Source: Pterois miles
Lineage: Eukaryota; Chordata; Actinopteri; Perciformes; Scorpaenidae
NCBI GenBank assembly: GCA_947000775.1
Contig: CAMQGK010000637.1
Coordinates: 20,483,001-20,547,000 of the forward strand
Length of the DNA stretch: 64,000 bases
Reading direction: 5' to 3'
Of this stretch, positions 1 to 10,230 are shown piece after piece. How positions within the stretch are numbered: position 1 is the stretch's first letter; every line of letters starts with the position of its first letter. The notes under the pieces are model-generated. The model was not told the DNA's origin and searched no databases. It saw only the letters and a program-made list of their open reading frames with translations. Position numbers and translations under genes: made by a program.

Positions 1-3000
1 ACTATTGTTTATGAGGGATTATCTAGTCAAGCCTTCTGGCTGGAAAGATTGTGACCCCAATATGAGCACAGATACACATCAGCACCATGTAAGAGCTCAA
101 ATGATGCCTAGAAGGCAGCGCATGCATACAAGGCCCCTTCACTCCGTCAATCCAATGTTTAATCACTTCCACAGTCATTTCTACTGGCCTGCCTGCCGTT
201 TTCTCTCACATTTTTCGCTCTCCACCCAATTTCTCTGGTGGGTTTTTGAAGACTTAAGTTCCACTCTTTTTTTTCTCTCTTTCTTACAAGGCAAATCCTG
301 GGAGAGGTTGATGTGAAGACCAGGCAGAGCAGGGATGTGAAGAATATAAACACAATTTTTTTTATTGTCCAGAGGGAAAGGGGGTGGGGGTGGGGGGTGC
401 AGGGGGTTGGGCGGTGGGGTCTGTAAAAGAGACGAGGACCTTATCACAGCCCAGCAGCTCTGTAATTCGCCGCCATGATAAAGTGGCAGCACGGAAAACC
501 TTACAAGGCTGGCACAATCCAAAGACGGATTAGGTTTTTCTGACATAAGCTTCCTGAAAAACTAATCAATCAGCCCATGCAGCATTATCAGAAGCGTGAG
601 ATTAAAGAGCTGCTCCTAATCCCCCCACTGTACATTTTATTACTCTTCCCAGTGTTAGTTGCCTTTAAATATACAATAAATAAATAATAAAAGCAAACCT
701 AATTGAGCGTGGGGAAGGGGAAAAGGGTTAAAGAGCCCTTAGAGAGGGAATTTATGTAGAATTTGTGTTTTGTTATGAAGACAGGGATAAAACTGTTGTC
801 CTTGCCAGAGCCCTTTCTGACTTTGAATAGAGCCTCAGCGTCTCGCTCCGGCACTGCAGAGAAAAAATACAAGCGGGAGAAAAAAATCTTTTACAATAAC
901 ATTAGCAGCTAAAGCTGAACCGAATCAACTTCACATTCTTGGCTTTCTTGTTATTTCCCACTTTCATGAACAGATAAATAATCAAGCGACTACATGTTAA
1001 TAAATTAATAAATAACTGTTGAAGTTAATGCTAAATCCTTTGGGGAATGACTTGTAATCCCTTAAATCAGTGCACATCAAAGTTGCGGGGATGAACTCCA
1101 AGCGTGTAGCGGATCCAGAGGACAAGACGTGTCCGGCTTACCAGTAACCAGCTAAGCTTTGTCTCTTTAATGCGTCACACCCGTCTATGAGAATGCTCGG
1201 TCCGACCCTAGGCGGCGTTTACGCTAACACACGAGGTAGACATACATTTAACACTGCCGCTTATCCTCCTGGCGTGGGTCACATAGATGCTTTGTCGTGA
1301 CATAGCATTACCAAAGAGCTCTCACCCCAGCAATAAAGGCGTAATAGACTTTGTCAACGTCTCCTCACACTTAATCCCGAGCAGCACTGGAGAAACCCAC
1401 TTTCCCTTCATGCAATCTGCAGAGCAGGACAGGCAGCAGAGAGTAGCGGCTCTCAAGTATGTTTTTATCTTCATCTACATTGTTCTGCTGTCATTGCACA
1501 CGGGATAACTGCAGCAGATGTCATGGGGAAGAATGGATTCTCCCAGGATGGCTTTGACCCTCTTATTTGTCCCTGGGGTATGGCACAGATGCTCGGGCCG
1601 GGGTTACATTTTCACCGTTTGATTCATGTTCTGGGTGTTTTTTTGTAACGAGTGTGTATGAAGAAGCGAGAGGAAAAGAAAAGAAGAAAGTGTTTGTGTT
1701 TTGGCTTCTTGTTTTGGGTGATGCGGCCACAAGTATGTGAGACTAAAGGCTGCTACAAACTAGACACTGAACCTCTACTTGAAACAATGAAAATGTACCC
1801 TTTTGGTAGTTCAGTTGTTTGAGGTGCATCCTGTGACGCCATGGGTTGAAATATCACCTCAATCACATCACAATTACAGTCCTCTTAGCAAACTAGACAA
1901 ACAAAGAAAAAAAAGTTGTTTGCAGCTCAAGAAGTTTGGCGCCTATTTCATGCTTTCAGCCTGGTATTTAAACATTTTCTCCCCCTTTGGAAGGTGGGGG
2001 AATATTGATAAGGGCCAGTACGTCCCCAGTCACACAGTGATGGGTCTGCTGGGAGGGAAGAGCCACTGAGGCATATGAAGAGAGCCTCTCCAGGGAGGCA
2101 CCCTGTCTGTCTCTCTCTCTGGAGGCAGAGCTCCCAACAGGCACAAGGCCGATTACAACAGCAGCCGGAGCAGACAGCACTTTGCCGCTGCATCTGCACA
2201 GTTCAAGGCTATCTCTAAAGAAGCCCTCTTTGAGGATGGAGCAGATGTGAAGAACTTCTTCAATCGCATGGCATTTTCATGTCTGATCACGGCAAGAGTC
2301 CGTAAAGCAAGGACGATAAAACCTACACACAGAAAAAAAGACCTTTATATTTCCCTAAAGCTTATGATCTTCCCTTGGAGAACTTATTCCTGCAATAATA
2401 ACAGATTTAGACTACAGACAGATTCTGTCAAGAAGCTTTAGGCAATGGATCTCTGGTAAATAGTAATAATTTTACATGTGGTCACATAGTGTCAATCATG
2501 ACGGAGGAACAGTGAAGGCTTTGAAAACCTGTGGGTTCTGCAATTTTCACCTATTGTTCTCAGTTGTCTTTTATTTTTATTAGAGTGAAGACACTTAACA
2601 TGTGTCAAGGGTTCAACATAGAGGTCAAACCTTGTTCAAGCTCAGGAGCAAAATAAATGAAAGGATTGTTAACACTCATGTGATATAGCTGAATAAATGG
2701 GTGGCAGTTGTTTTATGTGGGTTTTTCATTGTGCCATGAGTGACAGAAGCAGAACACCAAGACCATAATACAATGCATGAAAACTCAGCACAATGAGAAA
2801 AACTATAAAGTCTGCAAGTAAGAATATCAATAAATGCTAGTATATATTCAGTAAATATAAAATAGATTTTTTTTTAAACTAGATTTACTCCACTTTTCAG
2901 TTAATACTGCATCTAATCTAATACTGCAGAACTGCTCTTCACAATATTAACAGTATGCTCACATTAATGTAATGTAAATGTTCTGTATTATTAAAAATAC

Positions 3001-3369
3001 ATACGAACTAACATTTTTTTCTACATCTACATGTTTGCTAAGAAGTCATAGAACCAAATATGAATAATGTTATTAGGGTAATTCACTGCATATTATATTA
3101 AACATTATGGCTATTGACAAAGTCACAGTCTGTTCTCCAAAATCAAATCAATTTTATGTTTCTATATTTTTTTTTTTCATAAACTTTAGAAATGCTATAT
3201 GGCCATATTTGTGGAGGTGATGAGGTATCATTTATCTTAATAAATGACAAATGTTTATCAAATTATGTTCATTAAACATGGTATTTTGGTATGTTATTAA
3301 ATGCATTCAAATAATTATTACAATATTACACTGCATATGCTATATGATGCAGATTTATAACTGACAAAG

Positions 3370-3371
<2 letters not shown>
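1..3371. other. Non-coding region, no gene recognised
   Basis: No open frame here resembles a known protein, and the frames present are short and low in complexity. About 540-1030 is non-repetitive and rich in homeobox-type TAAT/ATTA motifs, so it may be regulatory DNA. The remainder is AT-rich. If the candidate minus-strand exon at 3577-3727 is real, this stretch would be intron of that gene, with its next exon beyond the left edge. Confidence 0.5.
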
Positions 3372-3437
<66 letters not shown>

Positions 3438-3457
3438 AACACACACACACACACACA
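3372..3457. repeat. (AT)n microsatellite followed by (AC)n
   Basis: About 63 bp of uninterrupted AT dinucleotide is followed, after a short spacer, by a run of about nine AC units. It is a simple sequence repeat typical of fish intergenic DNA and a likely length polymorphism. Confidence 0.97.
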
Positions 3458-3576
3458 TATATTTATAAAACTTTGACTGAAACAAATATCTTGTTGTAAG
3501 GGGTCAGCAGCAGAATAATAAAACTCAGCACATTAAAGCCACTTCCTGTCTCTAACTTTCACATATTTCAGCTCAC

Positions 3577-3621
3577 CTGGTGCAGGAGGCAGATGAACAG
3601 GAATGTTTGCAGAGCTCTCAT
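3577..3621 (-). CDS. Candidate signal-peptide exon of an unidentified secreted or membrane protein (partial)
   Basis: On the minus strand an ATG (3621-3619) opens 15 codons reading MRALQTFLFICLLHQ, a plausible hydrophobic leader. It ends at a good donor (CAG|GTGAGC, cut left of 3577, phase 0). The enclosing exon has a matching acceptor on its other side: a pyrimidine run ending in CAG just right of 3727, so 3622-3727 would be 5' untranslated sequence. Acceptor, start codon, leader and donor in the right order support a real second exon, but 15 codons are too few to name a family. The remaining exons would lie in 1-3570 or beyond the left edge, and I recognise none. A first, untranslated exon could lie around 3870-4340. 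It could also be chance. Confidence 0.35.
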
Positions 3622-4099
3622 CTTCGATGACTTCAAGGTTTTATTCAAAATGAGCGGCGCTTAAATCCTCTCTGGAAGATTTGGAGGGGGACAGACGCAC
3701 ATGCCGTTGAAGCATTGCTCTGATCACCTGCGAGAGAAGTAGAAATATTTACCACGTGAAATCATCCTAAACCCCCTTTGTTAAATGTGGGAGGATTTCA
3801 AAGATTGTACATTTGAATCTTATCTTCGGAAGAAAATGAAAACTTTTCCTTACCGTTTTTTTCAAATGTAATACCTTTACTTAGTTGGAGAAGGCGGTTG
3901 CAATCATCCTTGTTCAATCCACTCTCGAGAAAAGAGTCCTAAAATCCTCTGAAACGCCTCCGTGTCTCGGGATGTTGAGTAAATTTTCCCTGAGCAGGTG
4001 GGACACTTGGGGTTCTCTACAAACAAACGGCTACATTCACTTGAAACACTCCTCTAAGTTGCGAATCGAGCCAAACCAAAATAAACTGAAGACTATATT

Positions 4100-4350
4100 T
4101 CCCCCTGCAGTGGTATTTGCATGACGAAATGACGATGATGTGCGCGGTAAAGTATAGCCAAGTGAGCCCGGATCCCTGTGACAGGACTGCAGTCAGTCAG
4201 ACAGCAGTCCGCTCGCTGTGCGCTCTCTTTCAGCTCGACTTGCTCTCAGTGCGCAAAATCCTCCGCTGCGCGTCTGGAGACCCCAAGGTCGGCGCGCAGA
4301 GTCAGACCAAAGATCTGCCTTTGAAGTCTCACTCTCTCTGTCTAGGAGAC
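4100..4350. promoter_or_regulatory. CpG-richer block, possible promoter
   Basis: This stretch is clearly richer in CG dinucleotides than its surroundings, contains an octamer-like ATTTGCAT near 4110, and lies a few hundred bases upstream of the candidate minus-strand exon. It could be that gene's promoter or first exon. No TATA box stands out, so the call rests on base composition and position only. Confidence 0.25.
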
Positions 4351-4878
4351 AAGTAAGAGGCTGGATGTCAGTTATCAGGTTTTGTTCAGCAATGCGTCCA
4401 CGAGTTTAACCCTTTAAACGTTTACGCTTGTGGTAGTTTTCACTGTTATACTTGTCACGTTATAATAAACGTAGCCACGGCTGCTCTGCACCAGGTGAGA
4501 TGTTCTTGAAAGTCTGTAGAATGCATACACAACTTTTGGATATATTTTTAAATATTACACAATAGTGACTTCCAACTTGCAAACACCATCATATCAACAG
4601 GGCTTTTTGAATGATGCCAGTAAAAGGAAACACACATTGGTGGTTTGATCTTCATTTGAGAAGTGGCTGACGCAGCAGTTCTGACCACACAGTGAAGACA
4701 GCAAAAGGTCAAACGTTGTACTGCTGATGGTTGCAAAGACGACACCATTTTCTATTGTGAATGAGACTTGGATTTAATGATACATGTGGCTTTAGCACCA
4801 CCACGTGGTTACATCCAAACACCTCACTTTACTGAGAGGACTTTACACTTTGCAGTGTACAGATGTAAAGGTTAATTA

Positions 4879-5520
4879 GTTCATATTAACGCTGCCAGTC
4901 ATCAAAATATTTAATCACCATTAATCGCAAATTAATTGCCCATTTTTTTTATTTGTTCGAAATGGACCTTATATCACTCTTATCAACATGGGAGTGAGCA
5001 AACATGCTTGCTTTATACGAATGTATGTATATTGGAAATTAGTTAACAACACAAAACTATGACAAATAATGTCCAGAAACCCTCACAGGTATTGCATAAA
5101 ATATGTTCAAATCATAGCATGACAAACTGCAGCCCAACAGGCAACAACAGCTGTCAGTGTGTCAGTGTGCTGACTTGACTATGACTTGCCCCAAACGGCA
5201 TGTGATTATCATAAAGTGGGCATGTCTGTAAAGTGGAGACTCGTTGGTACCCACAGAACCCACTTACATACACAAGTCAGAGGTCAAGGGACCCCTTTGA
5301 AAATGGCCATGCCAGTTTTTCCTTGCCAAAATTTAGCATAACTTTGGAGCATTACTTAACCTCCTTTGCAACTAGTATGACATGATAGTTGGTACCAATG
5401 GATTCTTTAGATTTTCTAATTTCAGATGCCAGTATCTTCACTCTAGTTTTACAAACTGTGGAAGATTGATTGCATTAATGTGTTAAAGATATCAGTGCTG
5501 TTAAATTGAATGTGTATTAA
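4879..5520 (+). repeat. Interspersed repeat family A, copy 1 (left part, interrupted)
   Basis: The element begins with an AT-rich end containing repeated TTAATCGC-like motifs. It continues through a body with the signature GGTACCCA...GAACCCA, then AGGTCAAGGGACC, then CCAGTTTTTCCTTGCCAAAATTTAGCATAA, and resumes at 6001-6034 with GTTAACTTTGACAGCCCCGG. Other copies lie at 7290-7500, 11776-12040, 48112-48530 and, inverted, 55053-55202. The ends look like inverted repeats, so it is probably a non-autonomous DNA transposon; I see no coding sequence in it. Confidence 0.75.
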
Positions 5521-5993
5521 GCGTAGTCACGATGGCCGAGAGGTTAAGGCGTTGGACTCGAAATCCAATGGGGTTTCCCCACACAGGTTCGAATCCTGTT
5601 TGTGACGACTTTCCCGAATTTCCCTCCGGGGATTAATAAATGTTCACCTTGGGGTGGCAGTAGCTCAGTCTGTAGGGAGTTGGCTTGGGAACCGGAGGGT
5701 CACCGGTTCAAGTCCCGCCATGGACCAAAAACTGAGTGTGAACTGGTAGCTGGAGAGGTGCCAGTTTACCTCTTGGGCACTGCCGAGGTGCTCCTGAGCA
5801 AGGCACCAAACCCCCAACTGCTCGGGGCACTTGTCAGGAGCAGCCCCATCACTCTGACATCTCTCCATTGTTGCATGTTTGTGCATGTGTGTGTTCGGGT
5901 CTGCATGTACCGTGTATAAGTTAACAACAGAGTGAAAAAATTGAATTTCCCCTCGTGGGACTAATAAAGGACATCTTCTTCTTCTTCTTCTTC
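5521..5993 (+). mobile_element. Composite (dimeric) tRNA-derived SINE with target-site duplication
   Basis: The insert has two units. Unit 1 is the tRNA-Ser sequence plus a short tail ending AATTTCCCTCCGGGGATTAA. Unit 2 starts near 5655 with a second tRNA-like head (box A-like TAGCTCAGTCTGTAGGGAG, box B-like GGTTCAAGTCC), then a body of about 250 bp and a tail reading GAATTTCCCCTCGTGGGACT, ending in a CTT-repeat tract. GTATTAA flanks it on both sides (5514-5520 and 5994-6000), a 7-bp duplication within family A copy 1. A second copy of unit 2 alone lies at 9910-10230. The tails resemble those of the L2-type copies in this window, suggesting mobilisation by an L2-clade LINE. Confidence 0.85.
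5526..5607 (+). tRNA. tRNA-Ser(CGA), intact; head of a SINE-like insertion
   Basis: An 82-nt cloverleaf can be drawn by hand. The acceptor stem GTCACGA pairs with TTGTGAC (one G-T pair) and the discriminator is G. The D stem is GCC/GGC and the anticodon stem TTGGA/TCCAA, around the loop CTCGAAA with anticodon CGA at 5559-5561. The long class II variable arm is GGGG-TTT-CCCC and the T stem ACAGG/CCTGT with loop TTCGAAT. The long variable arm and the anticodon identify serine. No TTTT Pol III terminator follows. The 3' flank instead reads like a short retroposon tail, and the unit lies inside a 7-bp target-site duplication together with a second tRNA-like SINE. It may therefore be a retroposed copy rather than a resident tRNA gene, although nothing in the fold is broken. 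Confidence 0.75.
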
Positions 5994-6399
5994 GTATTAA
6001 TGCATTATTATGACGTTAACTTTGACAGCCCCGGTTAACCTACTGCAAAAATGCAAAATTATGTCAAGTATATTTCTCTAATTATTAGTTAAAATATCTC
6101 ATTACACTTAACATAAGACACAATCTCCTAAGGAGTAAAATTATGTCTCAGTGAGATTTAGGGACTTGCTTTTAGACAATCTTATAAATCTTGTGAAAAC
6201 TTATTATGATACATAACACTTCCTACTGTGATGCTAGTTAAATATAGCTCAGAATTAGTTTTCACAGTTAATTTCACGATCTGTTTTTTTAATCTCAAAA
6301 GGCCTAAATATTACATCTAATTTCAAGAAATATTACGAAGTGAATTTTCACTTTCACTTTTTTGACTGACTGCAAGCAAAATATCTTGTATTCACTTTT

Positions 6400-6490
6400 T
6401 TTTTTTTTTTTTACTTCTTTGAAGTGACTTTTTTTTTCCAGCCATGTTTACAAGACTAATCATCATAAACCTTTTTTTTTTTTTTTACAT
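6400..6490. repeat. Poly-T tracts
   Basis: Three T runs of about 10-18 bases lie within 90 bp, interrupted by short unique sequence. The rest of 6035-7060 is AT-rich with no coding signal. Confidence 0.9.
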
Positions 6491-7065
6491 TTAAGCTTTC
6501 ATGGCTGAGTGACAAAAGTCCAGTGATTAGATAGATAGATGTGTGTTAGAGGCAATGTGGCAAAGCAGGCAAAATCTAAAGGTGAGACAGTGAAACCCAA
6601 GAAGAACAAAATGTCACTGATTGCAACACTGAGGCCGTGTCAGTTCAGTGTGAATGTATCTCCTTACTATTTATTTAATTTCTACTGAATGCCTCAATAG
6701 ATTTTTGATTTATTGCACGGCCTGCCTTCCTCTCTGTGACAATAGTCACAGGTCTTATTTATACCCAATCAATCCAGATGAATATTTGAGATCAGTTCAT
6801 GTCTCCATCCACCTGAGTAGTAATTTTTTGACCATATAAACTTAAGTTTATATACAACATCTCAAGAGTAAAGGAAAATCCTCGCCCATCTCAGTTTTCA
6901 CATAGTAGAAGACTATGCATTGTACATTTACTGTGTATTTTCCCCCCAAATAGAGTGTGTTGTACATTTTGTTCTGTACTTTTGTGTCTGGGAGGTGCAA
7001 GTTTAAAAGTCATATTGTGCACTTGCTTTGATCATGACTGTACTTTATGTACTATGTAACTACAC

Positions 7066-7165
7066 TGCGGTCTTCACAGCTGACATGACATTTGCAAATA
7101 CTTTTCATGGCGAGTTAGGTAGAAATAATCCCAACTGTCCAGAATGTTGAACAGTCAGGCTCATT
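7066..7165 (+). repeat. Direct repeat pair, copy 1 (second at 9001-9100)
   Basis: About 100 bp containing CATGACATTTGCAAATACTT and AGAAATAATCCCAACTGTCC recurs with scattered substitutions at 9001-9100. The two copies bracket the family A fragment and the Tc1-like element, so they may be pieces of one older repeat split by insertions, or a segmental copy. No coding content is visible. Confidence 0.7.
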
Positions 7166-7289
7166 GGATCCGCAAGAGTCTCATCTTTACAGTGATACCC
7201 AATTTATGCAATTACAAGACTGTTTAAGGATCCCAGTGTGTAGATATATTCAAATACGCCATTTTAGACAAAAAATAAAACCGACAAAA

Positions 7290-7500
7290 ATAATATATTG
7301 CAACAGCATGTCCGTAAAGGGGAGACTTGTGGGTACCCATAGAACCCATTTTCAGTCACATATCTTCAGGTCAAGGGACCTCTTTTTAATATCACCAAGC
7401 CAGTTTTTCCTTGCTAAAATTTTGCATAATTTGTAGCATTATTTAGCAGTCTTCTAGACATGCTAGCATGACATAATTGGTACCAACAGATTCAGCTTTT
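7290..7500 (+). repeat. Interspersed repeat family A, copy 2 (fragment)
   Basis: This is the middle part of family A. It contains GGTACCCATAGAACCCATTT, AGGTCAAGGGACCTC, CCAGTTTTTCCTTGC and the GACATAATTGGTACCAACAG motif that corresponds to GACATGATAGTTGGTACCAA in copy 1. Both AT-rich ends are missing. Confidence 0.75.
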
Positions 7501-7558
7501 ATCATGAATGTACTTTATGTTCCACTGAGTTTAGTCATAGTCATGATGTTGGTGTTTA

Positions 7559-8640
7559 CAGTGCATTCAGAAAGTATTCAGACCCGTTCACTTTTTTCAC
7601 ATTTTGTTATGTTGCAGCCTTATGCTATAATAATTTAAATATGTTTCCCCTCATTAATCTACACTCAGTAATCATAATATGATAATATATCATAATGACA
7701 AAGCGGAAACAGAATTTTAGAAATGTCATGGCTCTGGGGACGGCTACAAAAAAAAATCTGTTGCACTGAAGGTTCCCAAGAGCACAGTGGCCTCCATAAT
7801 TTTTAAATGGAAGAAGTTTGAAACAATAAGGGCTCCCTAGAACCCAGCCCTAGAAAGTACAGAGTTTGACAGAGATCATGTGTGGAGATGGGAGAAACTT
7901 CCAGTAGGACTTCCGTCACTCCAACACTCCACCGATCTGAAGGACACAAGATTCCCTGGTCTGAAGATCATACTTTGGCTTCAATTGTAAGTGTTATGTC
8001 TGGAGGAAACTAGATACTGTCCATTACCATCCCACTGGTGAAGCATGGTGGTGGCAGCATCATGCTCTGGGGGTGTTTTTCAGTGGCAGGGACTGAGCAA
8101 CTGGTCAGGGTTGAGGGAAAGCCGAATGGAGCAAAGTACAGAGATACTGGCCAAAGGTTCACCTCCCAGCAGGACAATGACCCCAAGCATACAGCCAATA
8201 CAATGAAGGAGTATCTTAGGGACAACTTTGTGAATGTCCTCGAGTGGCTCAGCCAGATCCCTGACTTGAAGCCAATCGAACATCTCTGGAGAGACCTGAA
8301 AATGGCTGTCCATCGACAGTCCCCATCCAACCAGACAGAGCATGAGAGGATCTGCAGAGAAGAATGGTAGAAAATCCTTGTCACGTCATACCCAAGAAGA
8401 CTCAATGCTGTAAACGCTGCCAGAGGGGCTTCAACTAAGTACTGAGTAAATGGTCTGAATACTTAAGCCACTGTTGTTTTGATATTTCAGTTTTTACTTT
8501 TTAATAAATTTGCAAAACATTCTGAAAAGTTGTTTCTGCTTTGTCATTATGGCATATTGAGTGTAGATTGATGAGGGGAAAATATAATTTCAACAATTTT
8601 ATCATAAGGCTGCAACATAACAAAATATGAAACGGTACGG
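7559..8640 (+). mobile_element. Tc1-like DNA transposon, decayed
   Basis: A TA (7557-7558) precedes a terminal sequence starting CAGTGCATTCAGAAAGTATT, an end typical of fish Tc1-like elements. The left arm (CTCATTAATCTACACTCA...ATAATGACAAAGCGGAAACA) is matched in inverted orientation by 8520-8625, so long terminal inverted repeats are present. The outermost part of the right arm is degraded after about 8630, and no clean right end or second TA can be placed. Between the arms is a damaged transposase gene. Confidence 0.88.
7740..8440 (+). pseudogene. Tc1-like transposase pseudogene
   Basis: The longest open piece (8038-8370, 110 residues) is the C-terminal half of the DDE domain of a Tc1-like transposase. 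It has MKHGGGSIMLWGCFS at its start, QQDNDPKHTA around the second catalytic Asp, and LKPIEHLWRDLK with the third acidic residue (Glu). Upstream, 7740-7850 still resembles the DNA-binding region, but stop codons and a large deletion separate it from the catalytic part. It is shorter than the usual roughly 340 residues and cannot make an active enzyme. Confidence 0.88.
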
Positions 8641-9000
8641 TATATGTTTACATACATAATAAAAGAGACTGGGATGAATTATTCCTTGTAATGAGACAAA
8701 AGCATTGTATTTTACAGCCTGTATACTTTGTACTAAACATAATCTAAATTGGTAGCATTAAATGGCCCTCTTATATGACTGGGTGTACTTTCACCGGAGA
8801 TCATTTTAGTAGAATGACTCCTACTGTGCCGATCTGCTCAAACTGCAACACCAACAAAGCCTCATGAGGGACTCGCCCATGTTTAATGTGACATGTTTGA
8901 ATTAAAAGGAGGAGAAATTAAAGAGAGGGAGCACACTGCTGTCTGTTTTTTTTTTTTCTTCTCTTTTTTTTTACAAGGCATACATCACCATGAAATTAAA

Positions 9001-9100
9001 CGGCAGTCACAGTTGGCATGACATTTGCCAATACTTTTCAGGGGGAGTTAGGCAGAAATAATCCCAACTGTCCTGAACTTTGAACACTGATATGAATTGG
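9001..9100 (+). repeat. Direct repeat pair, copy 2 (first at 7066-7165)
   Basis: It shares CATGACATTTGCCAATACTT, GGAGTTAGGCAGAAATAATC and CCCAACTGTCC with 7066-7165. The intervening 1.9 kb holds other mobile DNA. Confidence 0.7.
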
Positions 9101-9909
9101 CTCTCACCTCTGTAATACGATGCAGGAACCTGATAAGATTAACTGATTCATTGTCACGACGATTGTCTTTACACAAATGTGTCACAGTTTTGGTCCACTT
9201 AGTTTTAAGTGATGAGAACATAGAGCTGGCTAGGTGGTGTAGTGTTTGGTGCACGAGGTAGACAATGAATGACAGTAAACCAACAGAAAATCCACTTTGA
9301 GGCGCTCTGATGACTCTGGCTCCACCATCAGGTTGAACAGAACAATCACTTAATAGTTTGCAGCAGCATCAGAATGATGTTATAGTACAATAGTTTGTCA
9401 TAAAAGGCTCTTTTTTATACATTTTCAAACAGTCAGATGTTTCTCTTCTTTGAACATTTCCAGTTAAATCATGCTGTAAATGAAAAGACATCAAAATATA
9501 AACATAACTAACACATACTGTGCTGATCACTACCCACCCTGGTTCTCATGAAAGTTTTTGACATGCTGCATCATTGTCCTGTATTACAACATTTATATTG
9601 TTGGGAAGTTCCCGTGTGACGACCTCGCTGACACAGCCGTTTTGTTTTGTTAGGTTTTGTGTGTGTCAGACATTTTCACACATCCACACATGCTTACATG
9701 CTTAATGATTTCCATGTTTGGTTTGTTATTTATTTTTACTTTGTGAATAAATGCATGTATGCTGCAGCCTTTGAGCTGTAACACCTGTATCTGGATGCCA
9801 GCAATTCATCATGAAAGAAACATTTTTAACTGTGCCAAGGCCAAGGACCTTTTTTTGTTTGTCTGTCTGTTAGCAGGATTACTCAGGATTACTAAAGTTC
9901 TCAGTGGAT

Positions 9910-10230
9910 TTGTAGCTCAGTCTGTAGGGAGTTGGCTTGGGAACCGGAGGGTCACCGGTTCAAGAACTGAGTGTGAACTGGTAGCTGGAGAGGTGCCAGT
10001 TTACCTCTTGGGCACTGCCGAGGTGCCCCTGAGCAAGGCACCAAACCCCCAACTGCTCGGGGCGCTTGTCAGGAGCAGCCCCATCACTCTGACATCTCTC
10101 CGTTGTTGCATGTTTGTGCATGTGTGTGTTCGGGTCTGCATGTACCGTGTATAAGTTAACAACAGAGTGAAAAAATTGAATTTCCCCTCGTGGGACTAAT
10201 AAAGGACTATCTTCTTATTCTTCTATCTTT
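9910..10230 (+). mobile_element. tRNA-derived SINE, unit 2 monomer
   Basis: It is near-identical to unit 2 of the 5521-5993 composite, from GTAGCTCAGTCTGTAGGGAG through the body to the tail ending GGGACTAATAAAGGACTATC. It lacks the tRNA-Ser head. A 17-bp deletion just after the box B-like GGTTCAAG removes the segment corresponding to TCCCGCCATGGACCAAA. I do not see a convincing target-site duplication. Open frames here in any direction are accidental. Confidence 0.88.

Noticed and set aside
181..546. Minus-strand frame with a proline-rich stretch
   Set aside because: The prolines come from a GGGTGGGGG-type simple sequence at 380-415; there is no supporting structure.
5602..5919. Open frames on both strands near 5.6-5.9 kb, with a similar one near 9.8-10.1 kb
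   Set aside because: They fall in two copies of a SINE, which explains their mutual similarity.
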